From Pseudonocardia endophytica (GTDB lineage Bacteria > Actinomycetota > Actinomycetes > Mycobacteriales > Pseudonocardiaceae): 64,000 bases of DNA. The position numbers were made by a program, and so were the translations under genes. The stretch spans positions 3,224,001 to 3,288,000 of the forward strand of contig NZ_SMFZ01000001.1 in assembly GCF_004339565.1 (NCBI RefSeq). The letters are read 5' to 3'. Positions 15,814 to 24,498 of this stretch are shown in pieces; the first letter of the stretch is position 1, and every line of letters begins with the position of its first letter. The notes under the pieces are model-generated. The model ran no database searches, was not told where the DNA came from, and saw nothing but the letters and a program-made list of their open reading frames with translations.

Positions 15814-16785
15814 ATGCGACGCGTGGTCTGCCGGGAGTTCGCCGAACCGCCGCGGCTCGAGGTGGTCGAAGAACCGGCACCGGATCCAGGGCCGGGCGAG
15901 GTGCTGGTCGAGGTGGACTCGGTCGCGGTCGCGTTCGTCGACGGGCTGATCGCCTCCGGGCGCTACCAGATGAAGCCGCCGCTGCCGTTCACGCCGGGCT
16001 CCGGCGTGGCCGGACGGGTCGTCGCGGTTGGCGACGGCGTCACGGAGCCGACCGTCGGAACCACCGTGACGGCGTTGCTGGCCAACGCGTTCGGCGGGTT
16101 CGCCTCGCACGTCGTCGTCCCCGCGGAGGCGACCGCGACGGTCCCGGACGGCGTCGACCCGGACATCGCGGCGAGCACGCTGGAGAACTACGGGACGCTC
16201 CTGTTCGCCGTCACCGAGCGGGTCACGATCACACCGGGCGAGTGGGTCGTCGTGCTCGGCGCGGGCGGTGGGATCGGCCTGGCCGCGATCGACGTGGCGC
16301 GGTCGCTCGGCGGCCGCGTCCTCGCCGTCGCGTCCACGGAGGACAAACGGGCCGCGGCCGTCGCCGCCGGAGCGGAGTCCGCGGTGGACTACGAGAACCT
16401 CAAGGACACGATCCGCTCGATCACCGGCGGTGGGGCCGACGTCGTGCTCGACCCGGTCGGCGGCCCGACGGCCGAGGCGGCGCTGCGGGCTCTCGGAGCC
16501 GGCGGGCGGTTCTGCGTCATCGGGTTCACTTCCGGCGAGATCCCGCGGCTGCCGGCGAACATCGTGCTGCTGCGCAACCGGACCGTCGTCGGTGTCGACT
16601 GGGGCGACTGGGCGCGGGCCGACAACGCGGGCGCCACAGCACTGGCCCGCGACGTGCTCGGCCGGATCGGGCGCGGCGAGCTGCACCCACCGGTGCCGCA
16701 GGTGATGGCACTGGACCAGGCGTCCGAGGCACTGGAACGCCTCGCCGGCCGGAACGTGACCGGGAAGATCGTCCTACGCCCCTGA
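15814..16785 (+). CDS. Zinc-binding-type alcohol dehydrogenase / NADPH:quinone oxidoreductase
   Basis: The 323-residue medium-chain dehydrogenase has the N-terminal GroES-like domain (PAPDPGPGEVLVEVDSVAV, then PFTPGSGVAGRVVAVGDGV) and a Rossmann domain with VVVLGAGGGIGLAAIDVARS for NADP(H). The structural and catalytic zinc cysteines of true alcohol dehydrogenases are absent, so it fits the zinc-free quinone oxidoreductase (QOR) group. It would transfer hydride from NADPH to quinones or enones in the cytoplasm. AGGAAG precedes the ATG. It closely follows the kinase gene. Confidence 0.85.
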   Translation: MRRVVCREFAEPPRLEVVEEPAPDPGPGEVLVEVDSVAVAFVDGLIASGRYQMKPPLPFTPGSGVAGRVVAVGDGVTEPTVGTTVTALLANAFGGFASHVVVPAEATATVPDGVDPDIAASTLENYGTLLFAVTERVTITPGEWVVVLGAGGGIGLAAIDVARSLGGRVLAVASTEDKRAAAVAAGAESAVDYENLKDTIRSITGGGADVVLDPVGGPTAEAALRALGAGGRFCVIGFTSGEIPRLPANIVLLRNRTVVGVDWGDWARADNAGATALARDVLGRIGRGELHPPVPQVMALDQASEALERLAGRNVTGKIVLRP

Positions 16786-17345
16786 CGCGCGGTGTCGGGC
16801 CACCGAACGCCAGGTGGAGCGTGCGGTGCGCCGGCAGCCCGGCGCCGTCCACGCGGCGGGACACGTCGTCGTGGTGACCGACCTGGGTGACGGGCGGCGG
16901 AGTGAGCGAGCCGTCCCAACCGTCCACCCGGTACGCCGCGACGTACGACGTGGCGTGCGCGTAGGTGTAGCGCACGGCGCCCGGTGATCCGCGGAACGCG
17001 CGCGGAACCGGACAACGCGCGCGCCGGGACGCGTGCGCTCCCCGGATCACAGCGCGCTCCCCGGATCACAGCGCGCTCCCCGGATCACAGCGCGCTCCCC
17101 GGATCACAGCGCGCTCCCCGGATCACAGCGCGCTCCCCGGATCACAGCGCGCTCCCCGGATCACAGCGCGCTCCCCGGATCACAGCGCGCTCCCCGGATC
17201 ACAGCGCGTTCCGCGGATCAGCGCGCGTTCGGCCGGGCCCGGCGTCGGCGCGACACCAGCAGGCCGGCCGCCCGGCGCGACGGCCGGATCATCCGTCTTG
17301 TGGATCGCCGGTAATGAGCGATCGCACAGCGTCGATGAGGCGGGC
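16786..17345. other. Intergenic region with minisatellite
   Basis: There is no supported gene. The minus-strand frame at 16800-16990 reads peptide-like (YTYAHATSYVAAYRVDGWDG), so it could be a remnant of a lost gene, but it runs into the oxidoreductase and has no start. The right part is a 19-bp tandem repeat followed by a short spacer with the promoter of the next gene. Confidence 0.5.
17035..17222. repeat. 19-bp tandem minisatellite
   Basis: Nine copies in perfect register of GCGCTCCCCGGATCACAGC start every 19 bases from 17035 to 17187. A tenth copy at 17206 diverges to GCGTTCCGCGGATCA. The divergent copy matches a single unit at 18278-18303, so the array grew from a dispersed intergenic palindrome family. 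There are no spacers, so it is not CRISPR. Confidence 0.95.
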
Positions 17346-18182
17346 ATGACGACCTCGCCGACGCAGTGGATGCCCGCCGCTCCCCAGCAGCCCGACCCCG
17401 CGGCCAACGGCCGCGCCACGGCCGGGTTCTGCCTCGCCGTCGTCGGTCTGCTCCTCGGCTTCGTCCCGGTGTTCGGCTTCCTGGTCACCGTGCCCGCCCT
17501 GCTGCTGTCCCGCGCGGGGCGGAAGGCGTTCCTGCGGGGCACGGCCCCGACCCCCGGCCTGAGCAGGTCCGGGACGATCCTGGCGTGGATCGGCACCGTG
17601 ATCTGCGCCGTGATGACCGTCGTGGTGATCGCCGGATCCGGGCAGGCGCAGCCCGTCCAGCCGGCCGCGGCACCGGCCCCGCCGCCCGCCCCGGTGCTGA
17701 TCAGCGTCCCGAACGTCGTGGGCATGTCCGACCTTCAGGCGCGCGACACGCTGCGCACGGCCGGCTTCACGAACGTCGTGCTCGGCCCGTCGACCGGCTC
17801 ACAGCCGGGCGTCGCCGCGGGCACGGTCACCACCCAGCTGCCGAACGTCGCGGCCCTCGCCTCGGCCGGCGACCCGATCACGCTCGGGGAGGCGGCCGCT
17901 CCGCCCGCCCCCGTCGTCGTCCCGCAGGCCGCTCCGACCACGGAGGCCGCGCCGCCGACGACGCAGGCGGCGCGCCCGTTCGTCGCAGCCCCGGACACCC
18001 ACGTCGACCGCCCGTACGTCCCGGCACCTCGGGCTGCCTCCGAGCCGGCGGCCGGGGGCGGCTCCGCCTACTACAAGAACTGCGCCGCGGCCCGCGCCGC
18101 CGGTGCCGCGCCGCTGCACACCGGAGACCCCGGCTACCGCGCCGGCCTCGACCGCGACGGCGACGGCATCGCCTGCGAATGA
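17346..18182 (+). CDS. DUF4190-like membrane protein with PASTA and excalibur domains
   Basis: The 278-residue protein has three parts. Residues 20-105 contain two or three membrane helices (ATAGFCLAVVGLLLGFVPVF, GTILAWIGTVICAVMTVVVI) like DUF4190. Residues about 118-180 form a PASTA-like repeat (SVPNVVGMSDLQARDTLRTA), which in other proteins binds peptidoglycan. The C terminus is an excalibur calcium-binding domain (YYKNCAAARAAGAAPLHTGD, then LDRDGDGIACE). Ala/Pro-rich linkers join them. It is probably an extracytoplasmic cell-wall-associated protein. The ATG at 17346 was chosen; frames upstream run into the minisatellite. Confidence 0.8.
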   Translation: MTTSPTQWMPAAPQQPDPAANGRATAGFCLAVVGLLLGFVPVFGFLVTVPALLLSRAGRKAFLRGTAPTPGLSRSGTILAWIGTVICAVMTVVVIAGSGQAQPVQPAAAPAPPPAPVLISVPNVVGMSDLQARDTLRTAGFTNVVLGPSTGSQPGVAAGTVTTQLPNVAALASAGDPITLGEAAAPPAPVVVPQAAPTTEAAPPTTQAARPFVAAPDTHVDRPYVPAPRAASEPAAGGGSAYYKNCAAARAAGAAPLHTGDPGYRAGLDRDGDGIACE

Positions 18183-18277
18183 GCGACGGTGCCGGGCCGG
18201 ACCCGGCCGGCAGCGCGTGATCCGGGAGAACGCGCGCGGATCCGGAGAGCGCGTGCGTCCGGGCGCGTGCGATCTCC

Positions 18278-18303
18278 GGATCACAGCGCGTTCCGCGGAT
18301 CAG
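18278..18303. repeat. Single copy of the GATCACAGCGCGTTCCGCGG repeat family
   Basis: These 26 bases are identical to 17196-17221 at the end of the minisatellite. Related degenerate units are seen at 16986-17000, 18220-18255 and 59118-59190. All are intergenic. Confidence 0.7.
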
Positions 18304-18854
18304 CGGGCGTCCGGAGGGGTCGGCGGGGTCGGCGCGGGCCCCGACTGGAGAGGACGGGCGGACACCCCGACGACGCCGCGGCGCACCGCCGTCGTCGACC
18401 ATCCGTATCCCTGGAACCAGGACCGCACGGCCTCGATCGTCCGCCCGCTCCCCTCACCGGGCGCGGTGCCGCCGTAGAGCACGTGCAGCACGCCGACGGG
18501 TGCGAGGGCACGGCGCAGCACGGCCAGCTCCGGGCCGGGGTCGCGCGTCCAGAACAGGTTGACGTTCAGCGTGAACGCCACGTCCACCGGCGGGACGTCC
18601 AGGTCGGCCAGCTCGCCGCGACGGACGTCGAGCCTGCCGGACGCGACGTGCTCGGTGTTGCGTTCGATGGTCAACGCGACGGCGGTCTCCGAACGGTCGG
18701 CCGCGATCATCCACCCGCTGCCGGTCAGCGCCGGGCAGATCAGCGACGCCGCCGCACCGGGACCGCAGCCGATCTCCAGCACGCGGGTGTCCGGGCCGGC
18801 CGCGACCACGTCCACGGCGCCGCGCACGCGGTCCGGCACGACCCTGCCCGCCAT
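18300..18854 (-). CDS. Class I SAM-dependent methyltransferase
   Basis: The 184-residue protein has motif I RVLEIGCGPGAAASLICPAL, post-I acidic MIAADRSETAV and motif IV-like VDVAFTLNVNLFW. The C terminus VRRGVVGVSARP closes a short Rossmann domain. It is at the small end for this family and has no added domain, so the substrate cannot be inferred. GGGAGGG precedes the ATG at 18854. The last codons run into a dispersed repeat. It is divergent from the DUF1707 gene. Confidence 0.8.
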   Translation of the reverse strand: MAGRVVPDRVRGAVDVVAAGPDTRVLEIGCGPGAAASLICPALTGSGWMIAADRSETAVALTIERNTEHVASGRLDVRRGELADLDVPPVDVAFTLNVNLFWTRDPGPELAVLRRALAPVGVLHVLYGGTAPGEGSGRTIEAVRSWFQGYGWSTTAVRRGVVGVSARPLQSGPAPTPPTPPDAR

Positions 18855-18908
18855 CGGCCCTCCCGAGATCGTGGCTGCCCCGGACGGGGTCGTGCCATCA
18901 TCGGGTAC

Positions 18909-19334
18909 GTGACCGACAGGGTGCCCGCAGGCGAGATGCGTGTCTCGGACCTCGCCCGCCAGGAGATGGCAGAGCGCCTGCGCCGCGCACACGAGGAGGG
19001 TCTGATCGACCTCTCCGAGTTCGACGAGCGCGTCGGCGTCGTGTGGGGAGCCCGGACCCGCGACGAGCTCCGGAGCGTCACGGCGGACCTGCCGAAGCCC
19101 CGCCGTCAGCGCAACCACGGGATCGTGTTCGCGGACTCCGCCGGCGGCGTCGCGATGAAGGTGCTGACCACGATCTGGGCCTGCGTCGTGGCCGTCGCGC
19201 TCACGTCGTGGGGGATCATGACGCTCACCGGGCTGACCGACGACCCGTGGTGGCTCTGGGTCGCCGGCCCGCCCGGCGTGGTGCTGCTCGTGCTCTACGT
19301 GGCGGGCGCCGGACGCCCGCCACGCCGAGGCTGA
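18909..19334 (+). CDS. DUF1707 (SHOCT-like) membrane protein
   Basis: The 141-residue protein begins with the DUF1707 module (MRVSDLARQEMAERLRRAHE, then EGLIDLSEFDERV and TRDELRSVTADLP), common in actinobacterial membrane proteins. The C-terminal third has two membrane helices (MKVLTTIWACVVAVALTSWG and WLWVAGPPGVVLLVLYVAG). The function of the module is not known. A GTG at 18909 is the most likely start, though the internal ATG at MRVSDLA is also possible. It is convergent with the luciferase-like gene, whose stop is 2 bases away. Confidence 0.8.
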   Translation: MTDRVPAGEMRVSDLARQEMAERLRRAHEEGLIDLSEFDERVGVVWGARTRDELRSVTADLPKPRRQRNHGIVFADSAGGVAMKVLTTIWACVVAVALTSWGIMTLTGLTDDPWWLWVAGPPGVVLLVLYVAGAGRPPRRG

Positions 19335-19335
19335 C

Positions 19336-20502
19336 TCACTTCTGCGCCTTCTCCTGCTCGTACTTCTTCGTCATGTGGTCGACGGCGTCGAGCTGGGTCT
19401 GGGCGTGCGCCTCACGGGTGTCCGACGCGCGGTCACGCGCCGCGAGCGTCGAGGCCGCCTGCCCCTGGAACTCCGGCAGCACGTACTGCGCGATGAGCTC
19501 CCACGACCGCTTCGTCGCCTCCGGGTTGGCCCACTCGTGGCCGAGCAGCAGCATCGTGCCGAAGCCCCCCGACTGGTCGACGAGCTTCTGGACCTGCTCC
19601 TTCGCGTCCTCGACCGTGCCGATCGCACCGATGCCGGCGTCCCGGATGAAGTCGATCATCTCCTTGACGTTCGACCCGTCCACGGCCATCTGCGGGAACG
19701 CCGCGACCTTCTTGAAGTAGTTGAACCAGTGCTCGATGCCGTACTCGACGTCGCGGTAGGCCTGCTCCTTGGTCTCCGCGATGTGCATCAGGCCGACCAG
19801 GCGCCAGGACCTCCGGTCCGGCTCCGGCTGCCCGTAGTGCTGCGCACGCTCCTGGACGACGCTCCAGTGGTGGGCCAGCGCGTCGAACCCGTCCTGGGTG
19901 AGCGTCGCGCCGATGGACAGCAGGCCGGTGCCGAACTGCCCGGCCAGTCGCGGGCCGGTCGGCGACGCGACGGCCGCCACGGCCAGCTCGAAGCACGGGT
20001 CGGTGTACGGGCGGAGCTGCAGCTGCGCGTCGATCAGCTTGTGCGTCCTCGTCTCGGCCGAGACGACCTCACCGCGCAGCAGTCGCGTGATGATGTCCAG
20101 GTTCTCGCCGAGCAGCTCGCGCGTGTCGGTCGGGTTCAGCCCGATCATCGACGAGTCGGTGGGCAGCGAACCCGGGCCGAGACCGAGCATCGACCGGCCG
20201 CGGGTGAGGTGGTCGAGCATCACCATCCGGTCGGCCACCCACAGCGGGTTGTGGTACGACACCGAGGTCACGCCGGTGCCGAGCTTGATGTTCTTGGTCC
20301 GCTCCGCCGCGGCGGCGATGAAGATCTCCGGCGACGCGATGATCTCGCTACCCGCCGAGTGGTGCTCTCCGATCCAGGCCTCGTCGATGCCGAGGGCATC
20401 GAGATGCTGGACGAGCTCCAGGTCCCGCTGCAGCGCAAGGGTGGGGTTCTGGCCGGGCTTGTGGAACGGCGCCAGGAAGGTGCCGAAACGCAGTCTGCTC
20501 AA
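19336..20502 (-). CDS. Luciferase-like (LLM) flavin-dependent monooxygenase
   Basis: The 388-residue protein is a bacterial-luciferase-type TIM-barrel enzyme. Typical blocks are RFGTFLAPFHKPGQNP, EAWIGEHHSAGSEIIASPEI, LGTGVTSVSYHNPLWVADRM and RSMLGLGPGSLPTDSSMIGL. Its length and the C-terminal FGTMLLLGHEWANPEATKRS place it near limonene/alkanal monooxygenase groups using reduced FMN or F420. The start is a TTG at 20502 with GGAG upstream, matching the family N terminus M-SRLRFGTF. The divergent TetR gene at 20660 may regulate it. Confidence 0.85.
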   Translation of the reverse strand: MSRLRFGTFLAPFHKPGQNPTLALQRDLELVQHLDALGIDEAWIGEHHSAGSEIIASPEIFIAAAAERTKNIKLGTGVTSVSYHNPLWVADRMVMLDHLTRGRSMLGLGPGSLPTDSSMIGLNPTDTRELLGENLDIITRLLRGEVVSAETRTHKLIDAQLQLRPYTDPCFELAVAAVASPTGPRLAGQFGTGLLSIGATLTQDGFDALAHHWSVVQERAQHYGQPEPDRRSWRLVGLMHIAETKEQAYRDVEYGIEHWFNYFKKVAAFPQMAVDGSNVKEMIDFIRDAGIGAIGTVEDAKEQVQKLVDQSGGFGTMLLLGHEWANPEATKRSWELIAQYVLPEFQGQAASTLAARDRASDTREAHAQTQLDAVDHMTKKYEQEKAQK

Positions 20503-20659
20503 GATCGCTCCTCGTCGAGTGGCTCGAGAACGTCGATACCCAGCTGAGTGGTCCCGCGCAAGGGGTTGGACCCACGTTGCAGAACGGTTCTGGCCCGGAT
20601 GAACGCAGGGTGTACTCCGATCGCCGGGGCCGGACGCGATTGAGATAGGTTCCCGGATC

Positions 20660-21247
20660 ATGGGACACCGGGAAGAGCTGCTCGAAGGGGCGGCGCAGTG
20701 CCTGTACGACAAGGGGTTCGGCCGCACCACCGCGCGTGACGTGGTCGCCGCCTCCGGCACGAACCTGGCGTCCATCGGCTACCACTTCGGTTCGAAGGAC
20801 GCGCTGCTCACCGAGGCACTGCTGGCTGCGACGACGGCGTGGGGCGAGGAGCTCGACCACGCGCTGACCGCGACCGACACGTCCGCGGACCCGCAGGAGC
20901 ATCTCGAGGAGACGTGGAGCCGGGTGGTCGGGCTGTTCTCCACCCAGCGACGGCTGTGGGCCACGCACGTCGAGGCGCTGGCGCAGGCCGAGCGGCTACC
21001 CGAGCTGCGGTCGTCGCTCGTCGAGGCGCAGCGCGAGGTGCGCGAGGGCCTGGCGCTGACGTTCCACACGCTGCCCGACGACCCGGAGGCCGCCGACCGT
21101 CGCGCGCACGTGCTCGGCGTCGTCTACCAGGCGCTGCTCACCGGTGTGATGGTGCAGTGGCTGCTCGACCCGGAGTCCGCGCCGAGCGGAGCGGACATCG
21201 CGGAGGGCCTGCGCGCGATCGCCGACCGCCAGGCCGCGTTCGCCTAA
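20660..21247 (+). CDS. TetR-family transcriptional regulator
   Basis: The 195-residue protein has the TetR N-terminal helix-turn-helix (LLEGAAQCLYDKGFGRTTAR, then DVVAASGTNLASIGYHFGSK) and a ligand-binding C-terminal domain. It is divergent from the luciferase-like monooxygenase, with about 157 bases between the start codons, so it may control that gene; no clear operator palindrome was picked out. It is convergent with the next gene and the stop codons overlap. Confidence 0.85.
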   Translation: MGHREELLEGAAQCLYDKGFGRTTARDVVAASGTNLASIGYHFGSKDALLTEALLAATTAWGEELDHALTATDTSADPQEHLEETWSRVVGLFSTQRRLWATHVEALAQAERLPELRSSLVEAQREVREGLALTFHTLPDDPEAADRRAHVLGVVYQALLTGVMVQWLLDPESAPSGADIAEGLRAIADRQAAFA

Positions 21248-21624
21248 CGGACGTCGAGCCGTCCCAGCTCGGTCCCGGACTCACCGAGGCGCACGTCCGC
21301 AGGCGTGGTGGCGACGAAGCGCATCGTGACGGTCCCGCCGGCGGTCACGTACCGGACCTGGTCGATCCCGGACACCACGACCCGCTCGGCCGTGTCGCTG
21401 CCGACGACCAGCTCCACCGTCCCGCCGCGGGGCACCATCACGACCGGCGCCGCCTGGTCGGCACCGGACCGGTGGTCGAGCCGGACCCGGGTCACGCCGT
21501 CCGCGCTCGCGGCGGGCGCGACCGTCGGCGCCTGCGGCGTGGCTCCGGAGGGCAGCGCGGCACAGGCGGGTGCCGCACCGAGGACGACGGCGGACACGCA
21601 GAACGCGAGTGCCCGTCGCACCAT
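21244..21624 (-). CDS. Secreted cupredoxin-like small protein
   Basis: The 126-residue protein has an N-terminal signal peptide (RRALAFCVSAVVLGAAPACA) and a beta-rich mature part with PVVMVPRGGTVELVVGSDTA and GIDQVRYVTAGGTVTMRFVA. This resembles cupredoxin-like or EfeO-type beta-sandwich proteins, but no clear copper ligand set (Cys/His/Met) is seen in the C-terminal half, so metal binding is doubtful. It could be an exported structural or sensory protein. It overlaps the TetR gene at the 3' ends. Confidence 0.6.
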   Translation of the reverse strand: MVRRALAFCVSAVVLGAAPACAALPSGATPQAPTVAPAASADGVTRVRLDHRSGADQAAPVVMVPRGGTVELVVGSDTAERVVVSGIDQVRYVTAGGTVTMRFVATTPADVRLGESGTELGRLDVR

Positions 21625-21692
21625 CCCCGCCTCCTGACCTGTGGTGGCCGTCGCACCGGGGGCACCGGCCGGATTACCCCGTATGGGGAATC

Positions 21693-23588
21693 ATGACGGC
21701 CATGCACGCCGAGTCCCCGAGCAGCCCCGCCGAACCGTCCGAGCGGCAGGCCGACCGGCACCCGGTGGCGCCCGTCCCGGCCCGCCTGTTCACCGACGAC
21801 GGGCAGGAGGCCCGCTGGCGTGCCCGGTTCTCCGCGGTGCGGATGTCGCGGCCGAACTGGGCCCGCGACGCACCGGAGCGCAACGTCTATGTCTCCAACG
21901 CCAGCGGCACGTCGGAGATCCACGTCTGGGACCGCGCGACGGACGAGTTCCGGCAGGTCACCGAACGACGCAGCGGCACCCACGCCGCCGACCTGCCCCC
22001 GGACGGGGACACCGTCTGGTGGTTCGCCGACACCGACGGCGACGAGTTCGGGCACTGGGTCAGCGAGCCGTTCGACGGCGGCGCGGCGCCGGTTCCGGCC
22101 GTCCCCGGCGTCGGCGACGGATACCCGGCCGGTCTCGACATCGGCCGCCGGTTCGTCGCGGTCGGCACGTCCACCGACGACGGCACCACGATCCAGCTGC
22201 ACGACCGCACGTCCGACGAGCCCGCCCGGGTCGTCTACCGGCACGGCGAGGACGCCGGGGTGGGCGCGCTCAGCGAGGACGAGACGCTGCTGGCGATCCA
22301 CCACTCCGAGCACGGCGACTCCCGCCACCCGTCGCTGCGGGTGCTCGCGACCGCCGACGGCTCGGTCGTCGGCGAGCTCTCCGACGGCCCCGGCAAGGGG
22401 CTCGCGCCGCTGGCGTTCTCGCCGGTCTCGGGCGACCAGCGGCTGCTGGTGTGTCACGAGCGACGCGGTCGCGAGGAGCTGCTCGTCTGGGACCCGGTGT
22501 CCGACACCGAGACCGAGCTGGCGATCGACCTGCCCGGCGAGCTGGTCGCCGACTTCTACCCGGACGGGTCCGCCCTGCTCGTCGCGCACGTGCACGCCGC
22601 GCGGACCCGGCTGTTCCGCTACGACCTGACCACCGGCGCGCTCGACGAGCTCCCGGCGGCGCCCGGCTGCGTCGGCTCGGCCGAGGTCCGGCCGGACGGG
22701 TCGGTGGAGTACACGGCGTCGTCGGCCGCGTCGCCGTCGACGATCCGCACGCTCGGCCCGGACGGCGTCGACCGCGTGCTCGTCGCCCCGCCCGGCGAGC
22801 GACCGCCGGGTTCCGAGCCGGTGCGCGACGTGCACGCCGACGGCCCGGGCGGGCCGGTGCACGCGCTGGTCACCGCACCCGCTGGGACGGGGCCGGGCGC
22901 GCCGGCCGTGTTCGTGCTGCACGGCGGCCCGCACGCGGCCGACGAGGACCGGTTCGACCCGGGTCGCGCGACGTGGGTCGAGGCCGGGTTCGTCGTCGTC
23001 GAGGTCAACTACCGGGGTTCGACGGGCTACGGCTCGGCCTGGCGGGACGCGATCGAGGGGCGTCCGGGGCTGACCGAGCTGGCCGACGTCGCCGCCGTGC
23101 AGGACGCGCTGATCGCCGACGGGACCGTGGCCGCGGACCGCTGCGTCGTCAACGGATGGTCCTGGGGCGGATATCTCGCCCTGCTGGCCGTCGGCACGCA
23201 GCCGTCGCGGTGGGCGGCGGCGGTCGCGGGCGTCCCCGTCGCCGACTACGTCGCGGCGTTCTCCGACGAGATGGAGCAGCTGCGCGCGTTCGACAAGGCG
23301 CTGTTCGGCGGGTCACCGGACGAGCTGCCGGACCTGTACCGGGAGGCCTCGCCGCTGACCTATGTGGACAAGGTGACGGTGCCGGTGCTCGTGCTCGCCG
23401 GCGAGAACGACCCGCGCTGCCCGATCCGTCAGATCGACAACTACCTCGACGCGCTCGCCGCCCGCGGTGACCTGCACTACGAGGTCAGCCGCTTCGACGC
23501 GGGCCACGGCTCGCTCGTGGTGAGCGACCAGCTGAACCTGGTGGCCACCGAGGTCGACTTCGCGCGGCGGGCGCTCGGCGCGGGCTGA
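21693..23588 (+). CDS. S9-family prolyl oligopeptidase-like serine peptidase
   Basis: The 631-residue protein has an N-terminal beta-propeller (repeated blades up to about residue 370, such as ERNVYVSNASGTSEIHVWDR) and a C-terminal alpha/beta-hydrolase domain. The catalytic triad is visible: Ser in NGWSWGGYLAL, Asp in LAGENDPRCPIRQ and His in FDAGHGSLV. The oxyanion region is FVLHGGPHAADEDRF. No signal peptide is apparent, so it probably acts on short peptides or esters in the cytoplasm. The ATG at 21693 was chosen, with a second ATG 9 bases downstream. Confidence 0.88.
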   Translation: MTAMHAESPSSPAEPSERQADRHPVAPVPARLFTDDGQEARWRARFSAVRMSRPNWARDAPERNVYVSNASGTSEIHVWDRATDEFRQVTERRSGTHAADLPPDGDTVWWFADTDGDEFGHWVSEPFDGGAAPVPAVPGVGDGYPAGLDIGRRFVAVGTSTDDGTTIQLHDRTSDEPARVVYRHGEDAGVGALSEDETLLAIHHSEHGDSRHPSLRVLATADGSVVGELSDGPGKGLAPLAFSPVSGDQRLLVCHERRGREELLVWDPVSDTETELAIDLPGELVADFYPDGSALLVAHVHAARTRLFRYDLTTGALDELPAAPGCVGSAEVRPDGSVEYTASSAASPSTIRTLGPDGVDRVLVAPPGERPPGSEPVRDVHADGPGGPVHALVTAPAGTGPGAPAVFVLHGGPHAADEDRFDPGRATWVEAGFVVVEVNYRGSTGYGSAWRDAIEGRPGLTELADVAAVQDALIADGTVAADRCVVNGWSWGGYLALLAVGTQPSRWAAAVAGVPVADYVAAFSDEMEQLRAFDKALFGGSPDELPDLYREASPLTYVDKVTVPVLVLAGENDPRCPIRQIDNYLDALAARGDLHYEVSRFDAGHGSLVVSDQLNLVATEVDFARRALGAG

Positions 23589-23609
23589 GACCCGCGCGAC
23601 CGCGGCTGC

Positions 23610-24356
23610 TCACCCGGCGAGCGCCGGAACCAGCGGCAGCACGACGAACGCGAGCACGTTGCTCAGGACGTTCAGGGTCACGTGCGCCGCGACGCCCGGC
23701 CACACCGACCCGCTGCGGCGGCGCAGCTCTCCGGCCACGAGACCGACGACGACGGCGACCAGAACGGTGCTCGGGGCCACGTGCACCACGGCGAAGACAG
23801 CCGTGCTGCCGACGACGCCGACGACGGCCCCGTAGCGCAGCAACGCGGTGGTCAGCACACCGCGGAACAGTAGTTCCTCCCCGATCGGGGTCAGGACGCC
23901 CAGGAACAGGATGGACAGCACGACGGTCGCGACCCCCGTCGTGGCCGAGGGCTGCCACACCTGCTGCGCGTTGCCAGCGTCGCCGCTGAGCGCGACGTAG
24001 GCCGAGATCAGCGGGAACTTGCAGGCGAACGCCAGCAGCCCGCCCGCGACGCCGGTCAGCACCCAGCGTCCGCTGGTACGGCGCACCCCGAACGCCGCCC
24101 ACGACCGGATCCGCACCACGGCGGCGACAGCGAACCCGCCACCGGCGGCGACGGCCGACAGCGCGGTGAGGAGCAACCCGAAGGCCTCCGCACCGACGGT
24201 CGCCGACGTGGCCACCAGCACCGACCCGATGGTGATCACGCCGAGCACGGCGAACCCGACCGCGATCTCGGTCCAGCCGGGCCGGGGTCGCGCCCGTCCC
24301 TGCAGCATCGGTGTGGCGGTGGCCGGTCGAGCGTCGTCGGCGGGTGCTGGGGGCAT
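23610..24356 (-). CDS. CPBP-family intramembrane metalloprotease (Abi/CAAX-like)
   Basis: The 248-residue protein has about seven hydrophobic helices. It carries the conserved motifs: EExxxR as GEELLFRGVLTTALL, the FxxxH-type motif TAVFAVVHVAP, and a last histidine in VAAHVTLNVLSN. The family cleaves within membranes after prenyl-like or other signals; in bacteria some members process peptides or give bacteriocin self-immunity. No partner gene suggests a substrate. It stops 21 bases after the convergent peptidase gene. Confidence 0.85.
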   Translation of the reverse strand: MPPAPADDARPATATPMLQGRARPRPGWTEIAVGFAVLGVITIGSVLVATSATVGAEAFGLLLTALSAVAAGGGFAVAAVVRIRSWAAFGVRRTSGRWVLTGVAGGLLAFACKFPLISAYVALSGDAGNAQQVWQPSATTGVATVVLSILFLGVLTPIGEELLFRGVLTTALLRYGAVVGVVGSTAVFAVVHVAPSTVLVAVVVGLVAGELRRRSGSVWPGVAAHVTLNVLSNVLAFVVLPLVPALAG

Positions 24357-24498
24357 CGGAACTCTCCCGGAGGGTCGTCGTGGGTGGGCCGGGTCGAGCC
24401 TCGGTCGCGTTCCGGACGTCCGGGTCCGCCGTCCGTCACGCCGCTCCCGTGACAGATCTCAGGGGTCCGTCGCCGCGGACCGTGCTGCAGTCGTCGTC

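Noticed and set aside
16800..16990. Minus-strand peptide YTYAHATSYVAAYRVDGWDG as a gene
   Set aside because: It has no start, begins in the repeat region and runs into the oxidoreductase; at most a remnant.
17035..17222. Possible CRISPR array
   Set aside because: Units are contiguous without spacers, and no cas gene is present.
17033..17349. Reading frames with repeated DHSALPGSQRAPRITARSP across the 19-bp array
   Set aside because: They are produced by the minisatellite; a 19-bp unit shifts frame each copy, and no start signal or homology is seen.
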